A stretch of DNA of 38,192 nucleotides from an uncultured Nitrospinota bacterium (GCA_947258645.1 CAMYJL010000002.1:1-38192), one strand, 5' to 3'. Shown: positions 7,663-17,741, counted from the stretch's first letter. A program made the numbers and translations. The notes: a model not told the origin generated them from the letters alone.

Positions 7663-8958
7663 CTACTCCTTATCGAGCCGCATCCGCAAGGCCCGCGCGT
7701 GCCCGGGCAGCCCCTCGAGGTCGGCCAGCGCCGCCGCGGGGCCGGCGAGGCGCTTCGAGGCCTTCTCATCGAAGCGGACCACGCTCGTCCACTTGATGAA
7801 GTCGAGCACCCCGAGCGGCGAGGCGTACCGCGCCGCCCGCCCGGTGGGCAGGACATGATTGGGGCCCGCGATGTAATCGCCCAGCGGCACCGGGCTCCAC
7901 GGCCCGCAGAAGATCGCCCCCGCGTTCCGCACTTTTCCGGCGAACGATTCGGCGTTTTCGATCATGAGTTCCAGATGCTCGGGTGCTACGCTCTCAACCG
8001 CTTGGAGCGCCTCATCCAGATTTTTCACCTCAACGATCACGCCGCGCTTTTTTAGCGCCGCTTCGATCACCTCCCGCCGGTCGGTTCCTGCGAGTTGGGC
8101 GTTCATTTCTTTTTCCAGCGCATCGGCGGCCGCGCTTCCGACCGCAACCCCGACCGCCATCGCCTCCGGGTCGTGCTCCGCCTGGGCGATCATGTCGGCG
8201 GCGGCCCATTTCGCATTCTCGGGATCGTCCAGAACAACAACGACCTCGCTCGGGCCCGCTTCCTTGTCGATGTCCACCTCGCCGCGCACGAGGCGCTTCG
8301 CCGTAGTCACATAAACATTTCCGGGACCGACGATTTTATCCACCTTCGGAATCGACGAGGTGCCGTAGGCCATCGCGGCGATCGCCTGTGCCCCGCCGAC
8401 GCGGAAAACTTTCTCGACACCCGCGATCTTCGCCGCTCCGAGGACCGAGGCGGGCACGCTTCCGTCCTTTTCCGGCGGCGTGCAGATCACAATCTCGTCC
8501 ACACCCGCCGCCATCGCCGCCAAGCCGCTCATCAGGACGGTCGAGGGATAGGCCGCCGTCCCGCCCGGAACGTACAGGCCCACCCGCCGGAGCGGCGTCG
8601 GGCGCAGGGCGAGCTTCTCGCCGGGAGCCGGTTCGATCTCTGTTTTTTGAGGGAGTGTGGCTTCGTGGAAAATCCGGATGCGCTCCGCCGCTACTGTGAG
8701 GGCATCGCGCACTTCGGAGGAAAGCGAATTCAGCGCGCCGTCCATCTCGGCTTTCGAAACGGCGAGCGAATCTTCGGTGAGCGTCACGCCGTCGAACTGC
8801 TGCGTGTACCGGATGAGCGCCGGATCCCCTTCGCCTCGCACCGCTTCGAGGACGGGCCGCACAATCGCTTCGGCCTCGCCGAGCGCTCCTTCACCGGCCA
8901 TCGCCAGCGCGTTTAAAGCGGATGCGGCATCATCGGAGCCCCATTGGACCCGCCTCAT
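7663..8958 (-). CDS. hisD: Histidinol dehydrogenase
   Basis: Zinc enzyme that oxidises L-histidinol to L-histidine in two NAD-dependent steps, the end of the pathway. 431 residues, the usual length. Seen: [46 protein letters not shown], the zinc ligands Gln and His in AQAEHDPEA, the catalytic pair in [23 protein letters not shown] and the C-terminal ligand region GLPGHARAL. The ATG at 8958 overlaps the hisG stop codon by 4 bases (ATGA) and has GAAGAAG upstream, so the two genes are probably translationally coupled. A longer open frame upstream is only hisG read in another frame. Confidence 0.97.
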   Translation of the reverse strand: MRRVQWGSDDAASALNALAMAGEGALGEAEAIVRPVLEAVRGEGDPALIRYTQQFDGVTLTEDSLAVSKAEMDGALNSLSSEVRDALTVAAERIRIFHEATLPQKTEIEPAPGEKLALRPTPLRRVGLYVPGGTAAYPSTVLMSGLAAMAAGVDEIVICTPPEKDGSVPASVLGAAKIAGVEKVFRVGGAQAIAAMAYGTSSIPKVDKIVGPGNVYVTTAKRLVRGEVDIDKEAGPSEVVVVLDDPENAKWAAADMIAQAEHDPEAMAVGVAVGSAAADALEKEMNAQLAGTDRREVIEAALKKRGVIVEVKNLDEALQAVESVAPEHLELMIENAESFAGKVRNAGAIFCGPWSPVPLGDYIAGPNHVLPTGRAARYASPLGVLDFIKWTSVVRFDEKASKRLAGPAAALADLEGLPGHARALRMRLDKE

Positions 8959-9632
8959 CGCCGCTTCTTCTTCTGGGGCCTGCAGACTTTTTTGAGGGAA
9001 GAGATGAAGGCGCTCACGCGGTCGTGCTTGGTCTTGAGGCTGGCGCGGTTCACGATGAGGCGCGCGGTGGCGCTGAAAATCTCCTTGACCGCGACGAGGT
9101 TGTTCGCCTTGAGCGTGCTGCCCGTCTCCACGAGGTCCACGACGACATCGGCGACCCCGGTGGCGGGGGCGATCTCGACGTTTCCGTAGAGGCGGACCAT
9201 CTGGGCCTGAATCCCCTGATCCGCGAAAAAGCGCGCGGCGATGGCGGGGAACTTCGTCGCGACGCGGAGCTCCATGCGCTTCGTCAGGTCTTCCCACATC
9301 ATGCCCTCGGGAACGGCGACGATCATGCGGCAGGGCGCGAAGTGAAGGTCCACCGGCTCGTAAACCTCCCGCCCCTGCTCGAGAAGGACGTCTTTTCCGA
9401 TGACGCCGAGATCCGCCGCGCCGCGCTCAACGTAGGTCGGCACGTCGGTGTTGCGGAGGATCAGGGTTCGCACGCCCGTCCCCTTGTCGATGTGGATGAG
9501 GGTGCGGGACTTGTCCGAGATGGCCCGGGACAAAAGCTCCGCCTCCATCAGGCGCTCGATCGCTGTCGTGAATATCCGCCCCTTCGGGAGGGCCAGCGTG
9601 AGGCCGTTCGCCGTCTTTTTTGCCGCGGTCAT
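8955..9632 (-). CDS. hisG: ATP phosphoribosyltransferase, short form
   Basis: Condenses ATP with PRPP, the first committed step of histidine synthesis. 225 residues: LTLALPKGRIF at the N-terminus, the GAADLGVIGKDVL loop, and the PRPP-binding segment ADVVVDLVETGSTLKANNL. The protein ends soon after the catalytic domain with a basic tail (PQKKKRR) and has no C-terminal ACT-like regulatory domain. That makes it the short HisG type, which in known cases works in a hetero-octamer with HisZ. No hisZ lies in the window. The ATG overlaps the murA stop by 4 bases. Feedback control by histidine would then depend on HisZ. Confidence 0.95.
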   Translation of the reverse strand: MTAAKKTANGLTLALPKGRIFTTAIERLMEAELLSRAISDKSRTLIHIDKGTGVRTLILRNTDVPTYVERGAADLGVIGKDVLLEQGREVYEPVDLHFAPCRMIVAVPEGMMWEDLTKRMELRVATKFPAIAARFFADQGIQAQMVRLYGNVEIAPATGVADVVVDLVETGSTLKANNLVAVKEIFSATARLIVNRASLKTKHDRVSAFISSLKKVCRPQKKKRR

Positions 9633-10888
9633 GATTCCGCCACCCGTTCGATGTCCGCCCCGAGCGTCCGCAGGCGCTCCTCGATGCGCTCATAGCCCCG
9701 GTCAATGTGGTAGATCCGGCGGAGCACGGTTTCCCCTTCGGCCGCCAGGCCCGCGAGCACCAGCGAGGCGCTCGCCCGCAAATCCGTCGCCATGACGGTC
9801 GCGCCCTTGAGCGAGGGAACCCCCTCGACGTGGGCCGTTCGCCCGTCGATGTTGATACACGCGCCCATCCGGATCAACTCGGCCGCGTGCATGAAGCGGT
9901 TCTCGAAGATCGTCTCGGTGATGGCGCAGGCGCCCTCCGCCAGCGTCATCAGCGCCATGAACTGCGCCTGAAGGTCTGTCGGAAAGCCCGGGTAGGCGGC
10001 CGTCTTGATACTGACCGGGCGGACGCCCCCGCCGTTTTTCACCCGGACCCAATCGTTCCCCTCGGTGACTTCCAGCCCCGCCTCCCGAAGGCGCAGCGTG
10101 AGGGAGCGGACATGATCCGGCTCGCATCGCCGGGCCGTGACATCGCCCCCCGTGATGGCGGCGCCGATCATGAAGGTTCCCGTCTCGATCCGGTCGGGCG
10201 GGACTTCGACCTCGAATCCCGAGAGCCGCTCCACCCCCTCGATCATGACGACCGGCGTTCCGGCCCCCTGAATCCGCGCGCCCATCCCGTTCAACAGCTC
10301 GGCGAGGGCGACGACTTCGGGCTCCTGGGCGGCGTTTTCGAGAACCGTGATCCCGTCGGCCAGCGCCGCCGCCATCAGGAGATTTTTCGTCCCCGTCACC
10401 GTGATCATATCGAACAAGATGCGCACGCCGCGAAGGCGGTCGGCACGGACGTTGACATAGCCCTCCTTGAGCTCGATTTCGGCCCCCATGAGCTCCAGCG
10501 CCTTTAAGTGTTGATCGATGGGCCGCGCGCCGATAGCACACCCGCCGGGCAGGGAGACCCGGACGTGCCCGAAGCGCGCGAGCAGCGGGCCCAACACCAT
10601 GACCGATGCCCGCATGGTCCGCACCAGGTCGTAGGGGGCGGTTCCGGTACGCGCGCCCGATGTGTCGATCTCAACAACGCCTGCGCCTTTTTTTTCGCAG
10701 CGAAGCCCGAATTCCGTCAGAAGGTTCAGGAAAGTTTCCGTGTCGCGCAGGCAGGGCACCCGGCTGATGCGGCAGGGCCCCTCGGCCAGAAGAGAGGCCG
10801 CGAGAATGGGAAGGGTCGCGTTCTTCGAGCCCGCCACCTCGACTTCCCCGCGGAGCGGCTTTCCGCCGCGTATGCAGAATTGATCCAC
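9629..10888 (-). CDS. murA: UDP-N-acetylglucosamine 1-carboxyvinyltransferase
   Basis: Transfers enolpyruvate from PEP to UDP-GlcNAc, the first committed step of peptidoglycan synthesis, in the cytoplasm. 419 residues. Seen: VAGSKNATLPILAA with Lys22-Asn23, the RTMRASVMVLGPLLAR helix, and the mobile loop LPGGCAIGARPID carrying Cys117, the residue alkylated by fosfomycin. It is therefore the Cys type and not the naturally resistant Asp type. The C-terminal half has PTDLQAQFMALMTLAEG and DLRASASLVLAGLAAEG. The GTG start lies 3 bases after the prmC stop with AAGG upstream, and the 3' end overlaps hisG by 4 bases. The placement between prmC and hisG is conserved in several Deltaproteobacteria-like genomes. 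Confidence 0.97.
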   Translation of the reverse strand: MDQFCIRGGKPLRGEVEVAGSKNATLPILAASLLAEGPCRISRVPCLRDTETFLNLLTEFGLRCEKKGAGVVEIDTSGARTGTAPYDLVRTMRASVMVLGPLLARFGHVRVSLPGGCAIGARPIDQHLKALELMGAEIELKEGYVNVRADRLRGVRILFDMITVTGTKNLLMAAALADGITVLENAAQEPEVVALAELLNGMGARIQGAGTPVVMIEGVERLSGFEVEVPPDRIETGTFMIGAAITGGDVTARRCEPDHVRSLTLRLREAGLEVTEGNDWVRVKNGGGVRPVSIKTAAYPGFPTDLQAQFMALMTLAEGACAITETIFENRFMHAAELIRMGACINIDGRTAHVEGVPSLKGATVMATDLRASASLVLAGLAAEGETVLRRIYHIDRGYERIEERLRTLGADIERVAES

Positions 10889-10891
10889 GCT

Positions 10892-11782
10892 TCAGGCCTT
10901 CACCGCTTCGAGGACGCGATCCCGGCCGGCGAGATCCTGCCGGACTTCCGGCTCGCGAAACGCGCGCGTGAGGCGCACCTCCACCGCGCACCGGGAAATT
11001 TGATCCGGGTCCATCTCCAGCAGGAGGACGCCTCCGCTTCGGAGCCACCCGGGCGCCCCGCAGACGATCCTCCGGAGACAGTTCATTCCGTCCGGCCCGC
11101 CGTCCAGCGCCTCTCGGGGCTCATGGCGCGACACTTCCGGCATGAGCGATTCGATCGCCCCCGAAGGAACATAAGGCGGATTCGAAACAACAGCGTCAAA
11201 GGGCTCTCCCCCGGGCAGGCCGTCGAGCCAGTCCGCCCGGTGAAATGCGATCCGCCCCGCCACCCCGTTGGCGGCCGCGTTGTCTTGGGCCAGCCGAAGC
11301 GTTTTTTCGCTCATATCCGTCGCCACCACACGCGCCCCCGGCACCTCTTTCGCGAACGCTACGGCGATGGCCCCGCTTCCCGTCCCCAAGTCGAGGATGC
11401 GCGGCGCGTCATACTCCCGCAGAAGGGCCACCGCGCGCTCGACGATGAGCTCGGTCTCCGGCCTCGGGATCAGGCTCCCGGGGGCAACCCGGAACGGGAG
11501 GGACCAGAACTCGCGCTCCCCCAGAATGTAGGCCAGCGGCTCTCTCTTCTCCCGCCGGGAGGCGGCCTCGGCCACGCGCGACGCGGCCTCGCCGGGGAGG
11601 ACATCTTCCGGGTGCGTGTGGAGGCGGGCGCGATCCCAACCGAGCGCCCGGCACAAAATCGCCGCCGCGTCGGTGGCGGGGTTTTCGATGCCGGCGGCGG
11701 AAACCCGGCGCTTCAACTCATCAAGCTTCTCGCCCAGAGAGCCGGCAGGCCAGCACTTTTTCTCAAGCGGCACGGCGCTCAT
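10892..11782 (-). CDS. prmC: Peptide chain release factor N5-glutamine methyltransferase
   Basis: Methylates the Gln of the GGQ motif in release factors; its substrate RF1 is encoded by the gene immediately upstream. 296 residues. The N-terminal helical domain (about 15-100) is followed by the SAM-binding fold: [27 protein letters not shown] (129-144), [11 protein letters not shown], and the catalytic NPPY at 201-204. The later strand reads LLLEMDPDQ where family members usually have LEIGxxQ, a mild deviation. The ATG overlaps the prfA stop codon by 4 bases, which points to coupled translation of modifier and target. Confidence 0.96.
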   Translation of the reverse strand: MSAVPLEKKCWPAGSLGEKLDELKRRVSAAGIENPATDAAAILCRALGWDRARLHTHPEDVLPGEAASRVAEAASRREKREPLAYILGEREFWSLPFRVAPGSLIPRPETELIVERAVALLREYDAPRILDLGTGSGAIAVAFAKEVPGARVVATDMSEKTLRLAQDNAAANGVAGRIAFHRADWLDGLPGGEPFDAVVSNPPYVPSGAIESLMPEVSRHEPREALDGGPDGMNCLRRIVCGAPGWLRSGGVLLLEMDPDQISRCAVEVRLTRAFREPEVRQDLAGRDRVLEAVKA

Positions 11783-12873
11783 TCGGCGGACTCCTCTGAC
11801 TCTCCGCTCCCCTCGAACTCGGCGAGCCGCTCGGCCTCGCGGGTTTCGATGACCCGCTGAACCATCTCGGCGATCTCGCCCTGCAGGAAACCCTCCAGGC
11901 CGTGCTGCGAATGTCCGATACGGTGGTCGGTCACCCGATCCTGCGGAAAGTTGTAGGTGCGGATGCGGTCGCTGCGGTCGCCGGAGCCGATCAGGCTCTT
12001 GCGTTGGGCAGAGCGCTCTTCGTTCTGCTTGCGGGTCTCCATATCGAGCAGGTGCGACGCGAGAATCTTCATCGCCTTGGCCCGGTTTTTGTGCTGGCTT
12101 TTCTCATCCTGGCAGGTCACGACGAGACCCGTCGGCACATGGGTGATGCGGACGGCGGAGTCGGTGGTGTTCACGCTCTGCCCCCCCGGACCCGACGAGC
12201 GGTACACGTCGATCCGAAGCTCGTTCTCGTCCATGTCCACTTCGACTTCTTCCGCCTCGGGGAGGATGGCCACGGTGGCCGCCGAGGTGTGGATGCGCCC
12301 TTGGCTTTCGGTCACGGGAACCCGCTGCACGCGGTGTGTTCCGCTCTCGAATTTCAACTGGCTGTATGCGCCCGCCCCCTTGATCAGGGCGGCCACCTCT
12401 TTCACGCCGCCCAGGTTGTTTTCGTTCCGGTAGAGCTCTTCGACACCCCAACCCCGATTCTCGGCGTAGCGCGAATACATCCTGTACAGATCGGTCGCAA
12501 AAAGGGCGGCCTCGTCGCCGCCGGTTCCGGCCCGGACTTCGATGATGACGTTTTTATCGTCGTTCGGATCCTTGGGGAGCATCAGCTTGCGGAGACGCAG
12601 CGTGATTTCCTCGAGCCGGGGCTCGTGCTCTTCGATTTCGGCCTTCGCGAGATTGCGCATCTCGGGATCGGCGTCGTCCAGAAGCGCACGCGCGTCCTCG
12701 AGCGCCTCTAGGCAGGATCGCAGTTCGCCGTACACTTCGACGATTCGCGAAAGCTCTTTGTGCTCGCGGGCCGTGGACTCGAATTTCTTGCGGTCCTTCA
12801 CAAGAGCGGGATCAGAAAGACGCTCTTCGAGGTGCTTGTGTTTTTCGATGATCTGATCGAGTTTTTCAAACAT
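11779..12873 (-). CDS. prfA: Peptide chain release factor 1
   Basis: Reads UAA and UAG stop codons and triggers hydrolysis of peptidyl-tRNA. From the ATG at 12873 the protein has 364 residues and starts MFEKLDQII, as RF1 proteins usually do. The PVT tripeptide at 186-188 ([16 protein letters not shown]) is the RF1-type codon-recognition loop, and GGQ is at 230-232 in [14 protein letters not shown]. An upstream GTG at 12897 is in frame but has no ribosome site; GGGGGAGGG sits a little far (about 13 nt) from the chosen ATG. It follows rpmE by about 95 bases and overlaps prmC. Confidence 0.97.
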   Translation of the reverse strand: MFEKLDQIIEKHKHLEERLSDPALVKDRKKFESTAREHKELSRIVEVYGELRSCLEALEDARALLDDADPEMRNLAKAEIEEHEPRLEEITLRLRKLMLPKDPNDDKNVIIEVRAGTGGDEAALFATDLYRMYSRYAENRGWGVEELYRNENNLGGVKEVAALIKGAGAYSQLKFESGTHRVQRVPVTESQGRIHTSAATVAILPEAEEVEVDMDENELRIDVYRSSGPGGQSVNTTDSAVRITHVPTGLVVTCQDEKSQHKNRAKAMKILASHLLDMETRKQNEERSAQRKSLIGSGDRSDRIRTYNFPQDRVTDHRIGHSQHGLEGFLQGEIAEMVQRVIETREAERLAEFEGSGESEESAE

Positions 12874-12967
12874 GTTGGATGAGGTTCCCTCCCCCACAGG
12901 GCGCGGGAAAGTTATCAGCGCTGAGGAAGCGAAGCGCTACGGGACGGCCTCAATTCGAAGGAAAAAA

Positions 12968-13465
12968 TCAGGACTGCTCGGGGGCCTCGGGGGTTGCTTC
13001 CGCTTCCGACTCTCCGGATTCCGCGACTGCTGGTTTCGCCTCTGACGGAGGGGCGGCCTGCTCTTCTTCTTTGGGTGCTTCCTGGGCGGCTTTGGCTTCC
13101 TGGGCGGCCCTTCGGGCGGCCTGTTCTTCCTTGCGCCGCTCCCGGGCTTCCTCGCGGGCCTTTTTGTCTTCGGCGGCCTGCTTAGCCTCCCGCTCGATCC
13201 GGGCGGTCTCGTCGGCCTCGCGAGACGCTATCTTTCTCTTGCGTTTGGATACGCGCGCTTCCTTGCCCTGGAATTTCTTGACGAACTTCTCGACGCGGCC
13301 TTCGGTGTCGATGATCCGGGACTGTTTTCCGGTGTAGAACGGATGGCAGCTCGAGCATACCTCGATGCGATAGTCCTGCGCCGTCGAGTGCATGACAAAC
13401 TCGGTGCTGCAGCCGCTGCACGTGACCTTCACTTCTTTCAACTCGGGATGAACTTCCGCCTTCAC
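12968..13465 (-). CDS. rpmE: Ribosomal protein L31 with a long charged C-terminal tail
   Basis: Large-subunit ribosomal protein L31, zinc-binding type. Residues 1-70 are the normal protein: MKAEVHPELKEVKVTCSGC with Cys16 and Cys19, then VCSSCHPFYTGKQSRIID with Cys37 and Cys40, and VEKFVKKF. L31 is usually about 65-75 residues; this one has 165. Residues 71-165 form a low-complexity tail, first Lys/Arg/Glu/Ala-rich and probably helical (to about 130), then Glu/Ala/Pro-rich and acidic. The GTG start has GAGGAG 9 nt upstream. A sigma70-like promoter stands at 13552-13580. The tail is in frame with no sign of a stop or frameshift at residue 70. Confidence 0.95.
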   Translation of the reverse strand: MKAEVHPELKEVKVTCSGCSTEFVMHSTAQDYRIEVCSSCHPFYTGKQSRIIDTEGRVEKFVKKFQGKEARVSKRKRKIASREADETARIEREAKQAAEDKKAREEARERRKEEQAARRAAQEAKAAQEAPKEEEQAAPPSEAKPAVAESGESEAEATPEAPEQS

Positions 13466-13551
13466 CGGACTTCACTCCTCATTAAAAAATCTTTTCGCCT
13501 CTTCTTCGCTTGGCATACAGTCCCAGCGCCCGACTCCGCGCGAGAGGCGTT

Positions 13552-13580
13552 TTTATACAGAATGTACCCCCCCTTGTCCA
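13552..13580 (-). promoter_or_regulatory. Sigma70-like promoter before rpmE
   Basis: On the minus strand -35 TGGACA (13580-13575), a 17-nt spacer with seven consecutive G, and -10 TATAAA (13557-13552). Each hexamer matches the consensus at five of six positions. Start of transcription would fall near 13545, leaving a leader of about 80 nt before the rpmE GTG. It would let rpmE-prfA-prmC-murA-his be transcribed independently of rho. Confidence 0.55.
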
Positions 13581-13661
13581 CCCAAAGGCGGAAGGGGATA
13601 AATTCCCTAAATTTACAGGAATTCAGGGGACGAACCGGCGCGCACCGGCCCCCGCTCCCCG

Positions 13662-14942
<1,281 letters not shown>

Positions 14943-15374
14943 TCCTTCCTTCTCCTTACCTGGTGGGCATATCTTCGCCGCCCGTGATGTGGGACAGCGC
15001 CGGGACTGGCGCCGCCATTGCCACACCCGCAGCAGGGAGGCCTTTTCCGATGGCCTCAAGCGGCGAATAACCGATAATTCGTGAATTCTTCACGGGTTTC
15101 ATTCGTTGTAAAAACTGGGCGGCATTCCAATGATTCCAGACGACGCTCTTTCGTTTAGGCTCAATTCTTCGTCAATGTAAGTTTGCGGGATGTGATTATG
15201 TCCAAGGATTCGCTATTCGAGCAGTGAAAATGTTCCAATATCGACGAGACGTGCCACACCAGCGAATACTTCTCACCCGGTCTTGCGCCAAATCATGTCA
15301 ACTGAATTTGGTATGTGGCTTCCGGAAAAGTGGGCGAAACGCTGAAAGGAATCGATACAACCGGGCCATAAGTC
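14943..15374 (-). other. Long rho leader without a gene
   Basis: About 430 bases between the putative promoter at the end of coaE and the rho start. Open frames on either strand have no recognisable product. It contains a short perfect dyad CGTGAA-gaa-TTCACG (15080-15094). Long leaders in which Rho ends its own transcript early are known for rho genes (for example in E. coli), so an autoregulatory role is a reasonable inference. I could not recognise a known RNA family. Confidence 0.45.
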
Positions 15375-15403
15375 ACTTTAAGACCAGCGGAATGTTTTGT
15401 CAA
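15375..15403 (-). promoter_or_regulatory. Sigma70-like promoter before rho
   Basis: On the minus strand -35 TTGACA (15403-15398) is a perfect match and overlaps the coaE stop codon; a 17-nt spacer follows, then -10 TAAAGT (15380-15375), four of six. Transcription would start near 15368 and run about 425 nt before the rho ATG. Confidence 0.5.
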
Positions 15404-16026
15404 TCCTTTCCGGAACTTTTTTCCTCGCCCTTTTTTCGCAGCCACAGGGCCAATTCCGCCACCTGACCCTCCAACTCCTGGAGGCTGCCCCGGTTATTGA
15501 CAACCCGGCCGGCGAATTTCACCTTTTCGGAAAGGGGCATCTGGGCCTTCACACGCTCCAGAGCCGCCGGAGCGTCCAGGCCGTTTCGCAGCCGGAGCCG
15601 CTCCACCTGCTGATCTTCATCGCAGTCCACCACGACGATCAGGTCGAAACGCTTCCAGCCTCCCGATTCAATCATCAGCGCGGCGTCCACGACCGCCACG
15701 GGCGCATCGCCCTTCGCTTCGAGCCCGGCCAGCCATCGATCCTGTTCGGCCTGAATCATCGGATGGAGAATTTCTTCCAGCGCGCGCCGCTTGGTTTCGT
15801 CGGAAAATACCATTTGCCCCAGCCGCGCCCGGTCCAGACTTCCGTCGGCGGTCAGAATTTCAGGACCCATCTTCCGGACAATGGCCGCGAGCGCCTCTGA
15901 ACCCGGCGCCACCAGATCGCGTGATATTTGATCGGAATCGATTACGGGGATGCCGCCTTGAACGAGCAACCGCCCCACCGTGCTCTTGCCGCTGGCGATT
16001 CCGCCCGTGAGACCGACGCGAAACAA
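15400..16026 (-). CDS. coaE: Dephospho-CoA kinase
   Basis: Phosphorylates dephospho-CoA at the 3' hydroxyl, the last step of coenzyme A synthesis. 208 residues. P-loop GLTGGIASGKST at 5-16, then PVIDSDQISRDLV, the HPMI motif (EEILHPMIQAE) and VVDAALMIESGGWKRFDLIVVVDC with the family's DxPLLxE position occupied by DAALMIE. It ends in a charged tail (KKGEEKSSGKD). The start is TTG with AAGGAG 6 nt upstream and directly encodes FRVGLTGG, so no residues are missing. It lies about 56 bases after a DUF507 gene and just before rho. Confidence 0.94.
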   Translation of the reverse strand: MFRVGLTGGIASGKSTVGRLLVQGGIPVIDSDQISRDLVAPGSEALAAIVRKMGPEILTADGSLDRARLGQMVFSDETKRRALEEILHPMIQAEQDRWLAGLEAKGDAPVAVVDAALMIESGGWKRFDLIVVVDCDEDQQVERLRLRNGLDAPAALERVKAQMPLSEKVKFAGRVVNNRGSLQELEGQVAELALWLRKKGEEKSSGKD

Positions 16027-16082
16027 TCTCGCTCCTTCTCCGGCGTCAGACGGTCACTCCATGCCGGAACGACAGCGGCCGC

Positions 16083-16358
16083 TCATACGCCGCGGCGCTT
16101 CGATTCCTGCTCATAGTGTTTGTTGTAGAGAATCTCCCACTCCCGGGTTCCCTCGAGGAGCTTACTGGAGTAAGTGCTCAGAACCCGGCGGACTTCCTCG
16201 TCGATCTCATCGTCGATCGTCAGTTCGTTCGTGATCGCCCGAACGACGTTGATCCGGACATCCGTGGAGTCGGTCTGAACCGAAACATCTTCGGAGTCTT
16301 CCATATCCTTGACGATGATATTGGAAAGGTGATTGATCTTCTCGCGGTTGATTCGCAC
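16083..16358 (-). CDS. DUF507 family protein (downstream copy)
   Basis: A 91-residue protein of the DUF507 family, known mainly from Deltaproteobacteria, Aquificae and Nitrospirae-like lineages and without an assigned function. It starts MRINREKINHLSNIIVKDM and continues DDEIDEEVRRVLSTYSSKL and EWEILYNKHYEQES. Charged and probably all helical. The GTG start is firmly placed by AAGGAGG 9 nt upstream. It follows a second, diverged DUF507 gene by 41 bases, and the two presumably act together, perhaps as a heteromer (inference). Confidence 0.88.
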   Translation of the reverse strand: MRINREKINHLSNIIVKDMEDSEDVSVQTDSTDVRINVVRAITNELTIDDEIDEEVRRVLSTYSSKLLEGTREWEILYNKHYEQESKRRGV

Positions 16359-16399
16359 CGCAACATCCTCCTTAGACGGACAGCCAACCCGCGCCGGCG

Positions 16400-16681
16400 T
16401 TACAGGACCAGATTCCGCTCCCGCGCCAGCTTGGTCTTCACCATCGTGAACATCCGGCTGTAGTCGACGTTGTCCTTATCCATCTCATCCTGGTGACTGC
16501 GAAGGATATCCTTCACTTCCTCGTTCAAACGATCTTCCACCAGGAGATCTTCTTCGATGATATGCGCAATTCTCGTGCAAAGCGCCTCCTCGCTACCCAG
16601 ACACGTGATAATCTCGCGCCTGACCAGACGATCGACGACCTTCGCCGATATCCGCTCGATCATCTCTTTTTGCAAACGCAT
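16400..16681 (-). CDS. DUF507 family protein (upstream copy)
   Basis: A 93-residue DUF507 paralogue starting MRLQKEMIERISAKVVDRLVRREII, with EEDLLVEDRLNEEVKDILRSHQDEM matching the EIDEEVRRVL region of its neighbour, and an end MVKTKLARERNLVL. The ATG at 16681 is chosen because GAGAGG lies 8 nt upstream; a TTG at 16696 would add five residues but has no site. Tandem DUF507 pairs occur in related genomes. There is no membrane segment or catalytic motif. Confidence 0.86.
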   Translation of the reverse strand: MRLQKEMIERISAKVVDRLVRREIITCLGSEEALCTRIAHIIEEDLLVEDRLNEEVKDILRSHQDEMDKDNVDYSRMFTMVKTKLARERNLVL

Positions 16682-16682
16682 C

Positions 16683-16802
16683 TCAACACCTCTCAAACAC
16701 TCGATCAGCCCGGCACCCGATTATTCTCCCGCCCGCGCCGCAGGACGCCCCCCAGCGGCGGCAGAATCGGATAAGACTAAACATACCCAATTTGGAGGCC
16801 AT
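16683..16802 (-). CDS. Possible small basic protein (39 aa)
   Basis: An open frame in the gap between the PHP gene and the DUF507 pair. It starts ATG with GGAGG 7 nt upstream and its TGA stop ends one base before the next ATG. The product is basic and Cys/Arg/Gly-rich (SLIRFCRRWGASCG). The ribosome site and position are in favour; the composition, typical of an out-of-frame GC-rich translation, is against. It could instead be a leader that couples translation to DUF507. Confidence 0.22.
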   Translation of the reverse strand: MASKLGMFSLIRFCRRWGASCGAGGRIIGCRADRVFERC

Positions 16803-16828
16803 CCGCACCCCTCCGGGAGAAACCGCCG

Positions 16829-17707
16829 CTAACGGGGCGGATCCGCCTCCGGCCGCGCCCGCTCGCGGAGCGCCGAAAACACGCTCAGCGGCTGGCTGAA
16901 CTGCCCCATCCGCTCGGCGCCGATGCGCATGCCATGGCAATCCGACCCGCCCATTTCCACCAGACCGTGATGCGCGGCGAGGAGGCGGTAATGCTGCCGG
17001 ACCTCGCCCGACTGAGAGGGATGGTCCACCTCGATTCCGGCAAGCCCGGCTTCCGCCAGCCCCGGGATGATTTCATCCGCGTTGCTGAGGTTTGGATGCG
17101 CCATGGTGGCCACGCCGCCGGATTCAGCGATGATCTCCACCACCCTGACCGGCGAGACCATATCGAGCTCCACGTAGGCGGGGCCGTCCTCCCCGATGTA
17201 CCGGCGAAAGGCCTCCTCCCGCGTGTTCACGAGATTTTTTTCCAGCATATAGGCCGACAGCTGCCCCCGCCCGATGCTCCCGGCCCCATCGAATTGCCGG
17301 TAGAAATCCTCCGCCTCGACGGCAAGCCCCATCTCCCCCAGGCGCTCGATGGTCTGATCCATCCGAACCTTGCGGCTTTCCCGGTACCGGGCGATTTGGC
17401 CGGCCAGCGCCCGCGCCTCGGGGCGGATAAAATGCCCCAGGATATGAACGAGATGGCCCTCATGCACGGACGAGAGCTCGATCCCGTTCACAAACTCCAG
17501 GCCCAGGCGTTCGGCCTCGCTCCGGGCTTCGTCCAGACCGTCCACCGTGTCGTGGTCGGTCAGCGAGATCACGCGGAGCCCCGCCTGCTTCGCCCGCTCC
17601 ACGACGCGCCGGGGCGGATCGGAGCCGTCCGAGACATTCGAGTGCAGGTGGAGGTCCACTACCCGGGAATTTTCGGAAATATCGGGAGAAAAAGAGTCTG
17701 CTGACAT
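16829..17707 (-). CDS. PHP domain phosphoesterase
   Basis: A 292-residue polymerase-and-histidinol-phosphatase (PHP) fold protein of the RNase AM/TrpH type, whose studied members hydrolyse nucleoside 3',5'-bisphosphates or short RNA 5' ends using a trinuclear metal site. The ligand motifs are all there: DLHLHSNVSDGS (His20, His22, Asp27), SLTDHDTVDG, NGIELSS, HILGHF, TMAHPNL and GGSDCHG. The insertion between about 95 and 190 is also typical of this group. The ATG has AGGA upstream. It follows tRNA-Gly and a terminator, so it probably has its own promoter, which I could not identify. Confidence 0.9.
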   Translation of the reverse strand: MSADSFSPDISENSRVVDLHLHSNVSDGSDPPRRVVERAKQAGLRVISLTDHDTVDGLDEARSEAERLGLEFVNGIELSSVHEGHLVHILGHFIRPEARALAGQIARYRESRKVRMDQTIERLGEMGLAVEAEDFYRQFDGAGSIGRGQLSAYMLEKNLVNTREEAFRRYIGEDGPAYVELDMVSPVRVVEIIAESGGVATMAHPNLSNADEIIPGLAEAGLAGIEVDHPSQSGEVRQHYRLLAAHHGLVEMGGSDCHGMRIGAERMGQFSQPLSVFSALRERARPEADPPR

Positions 17708-17741
17708 TCGATCCTGTTTCGCCGGCCACCCGCGCGAGAAG

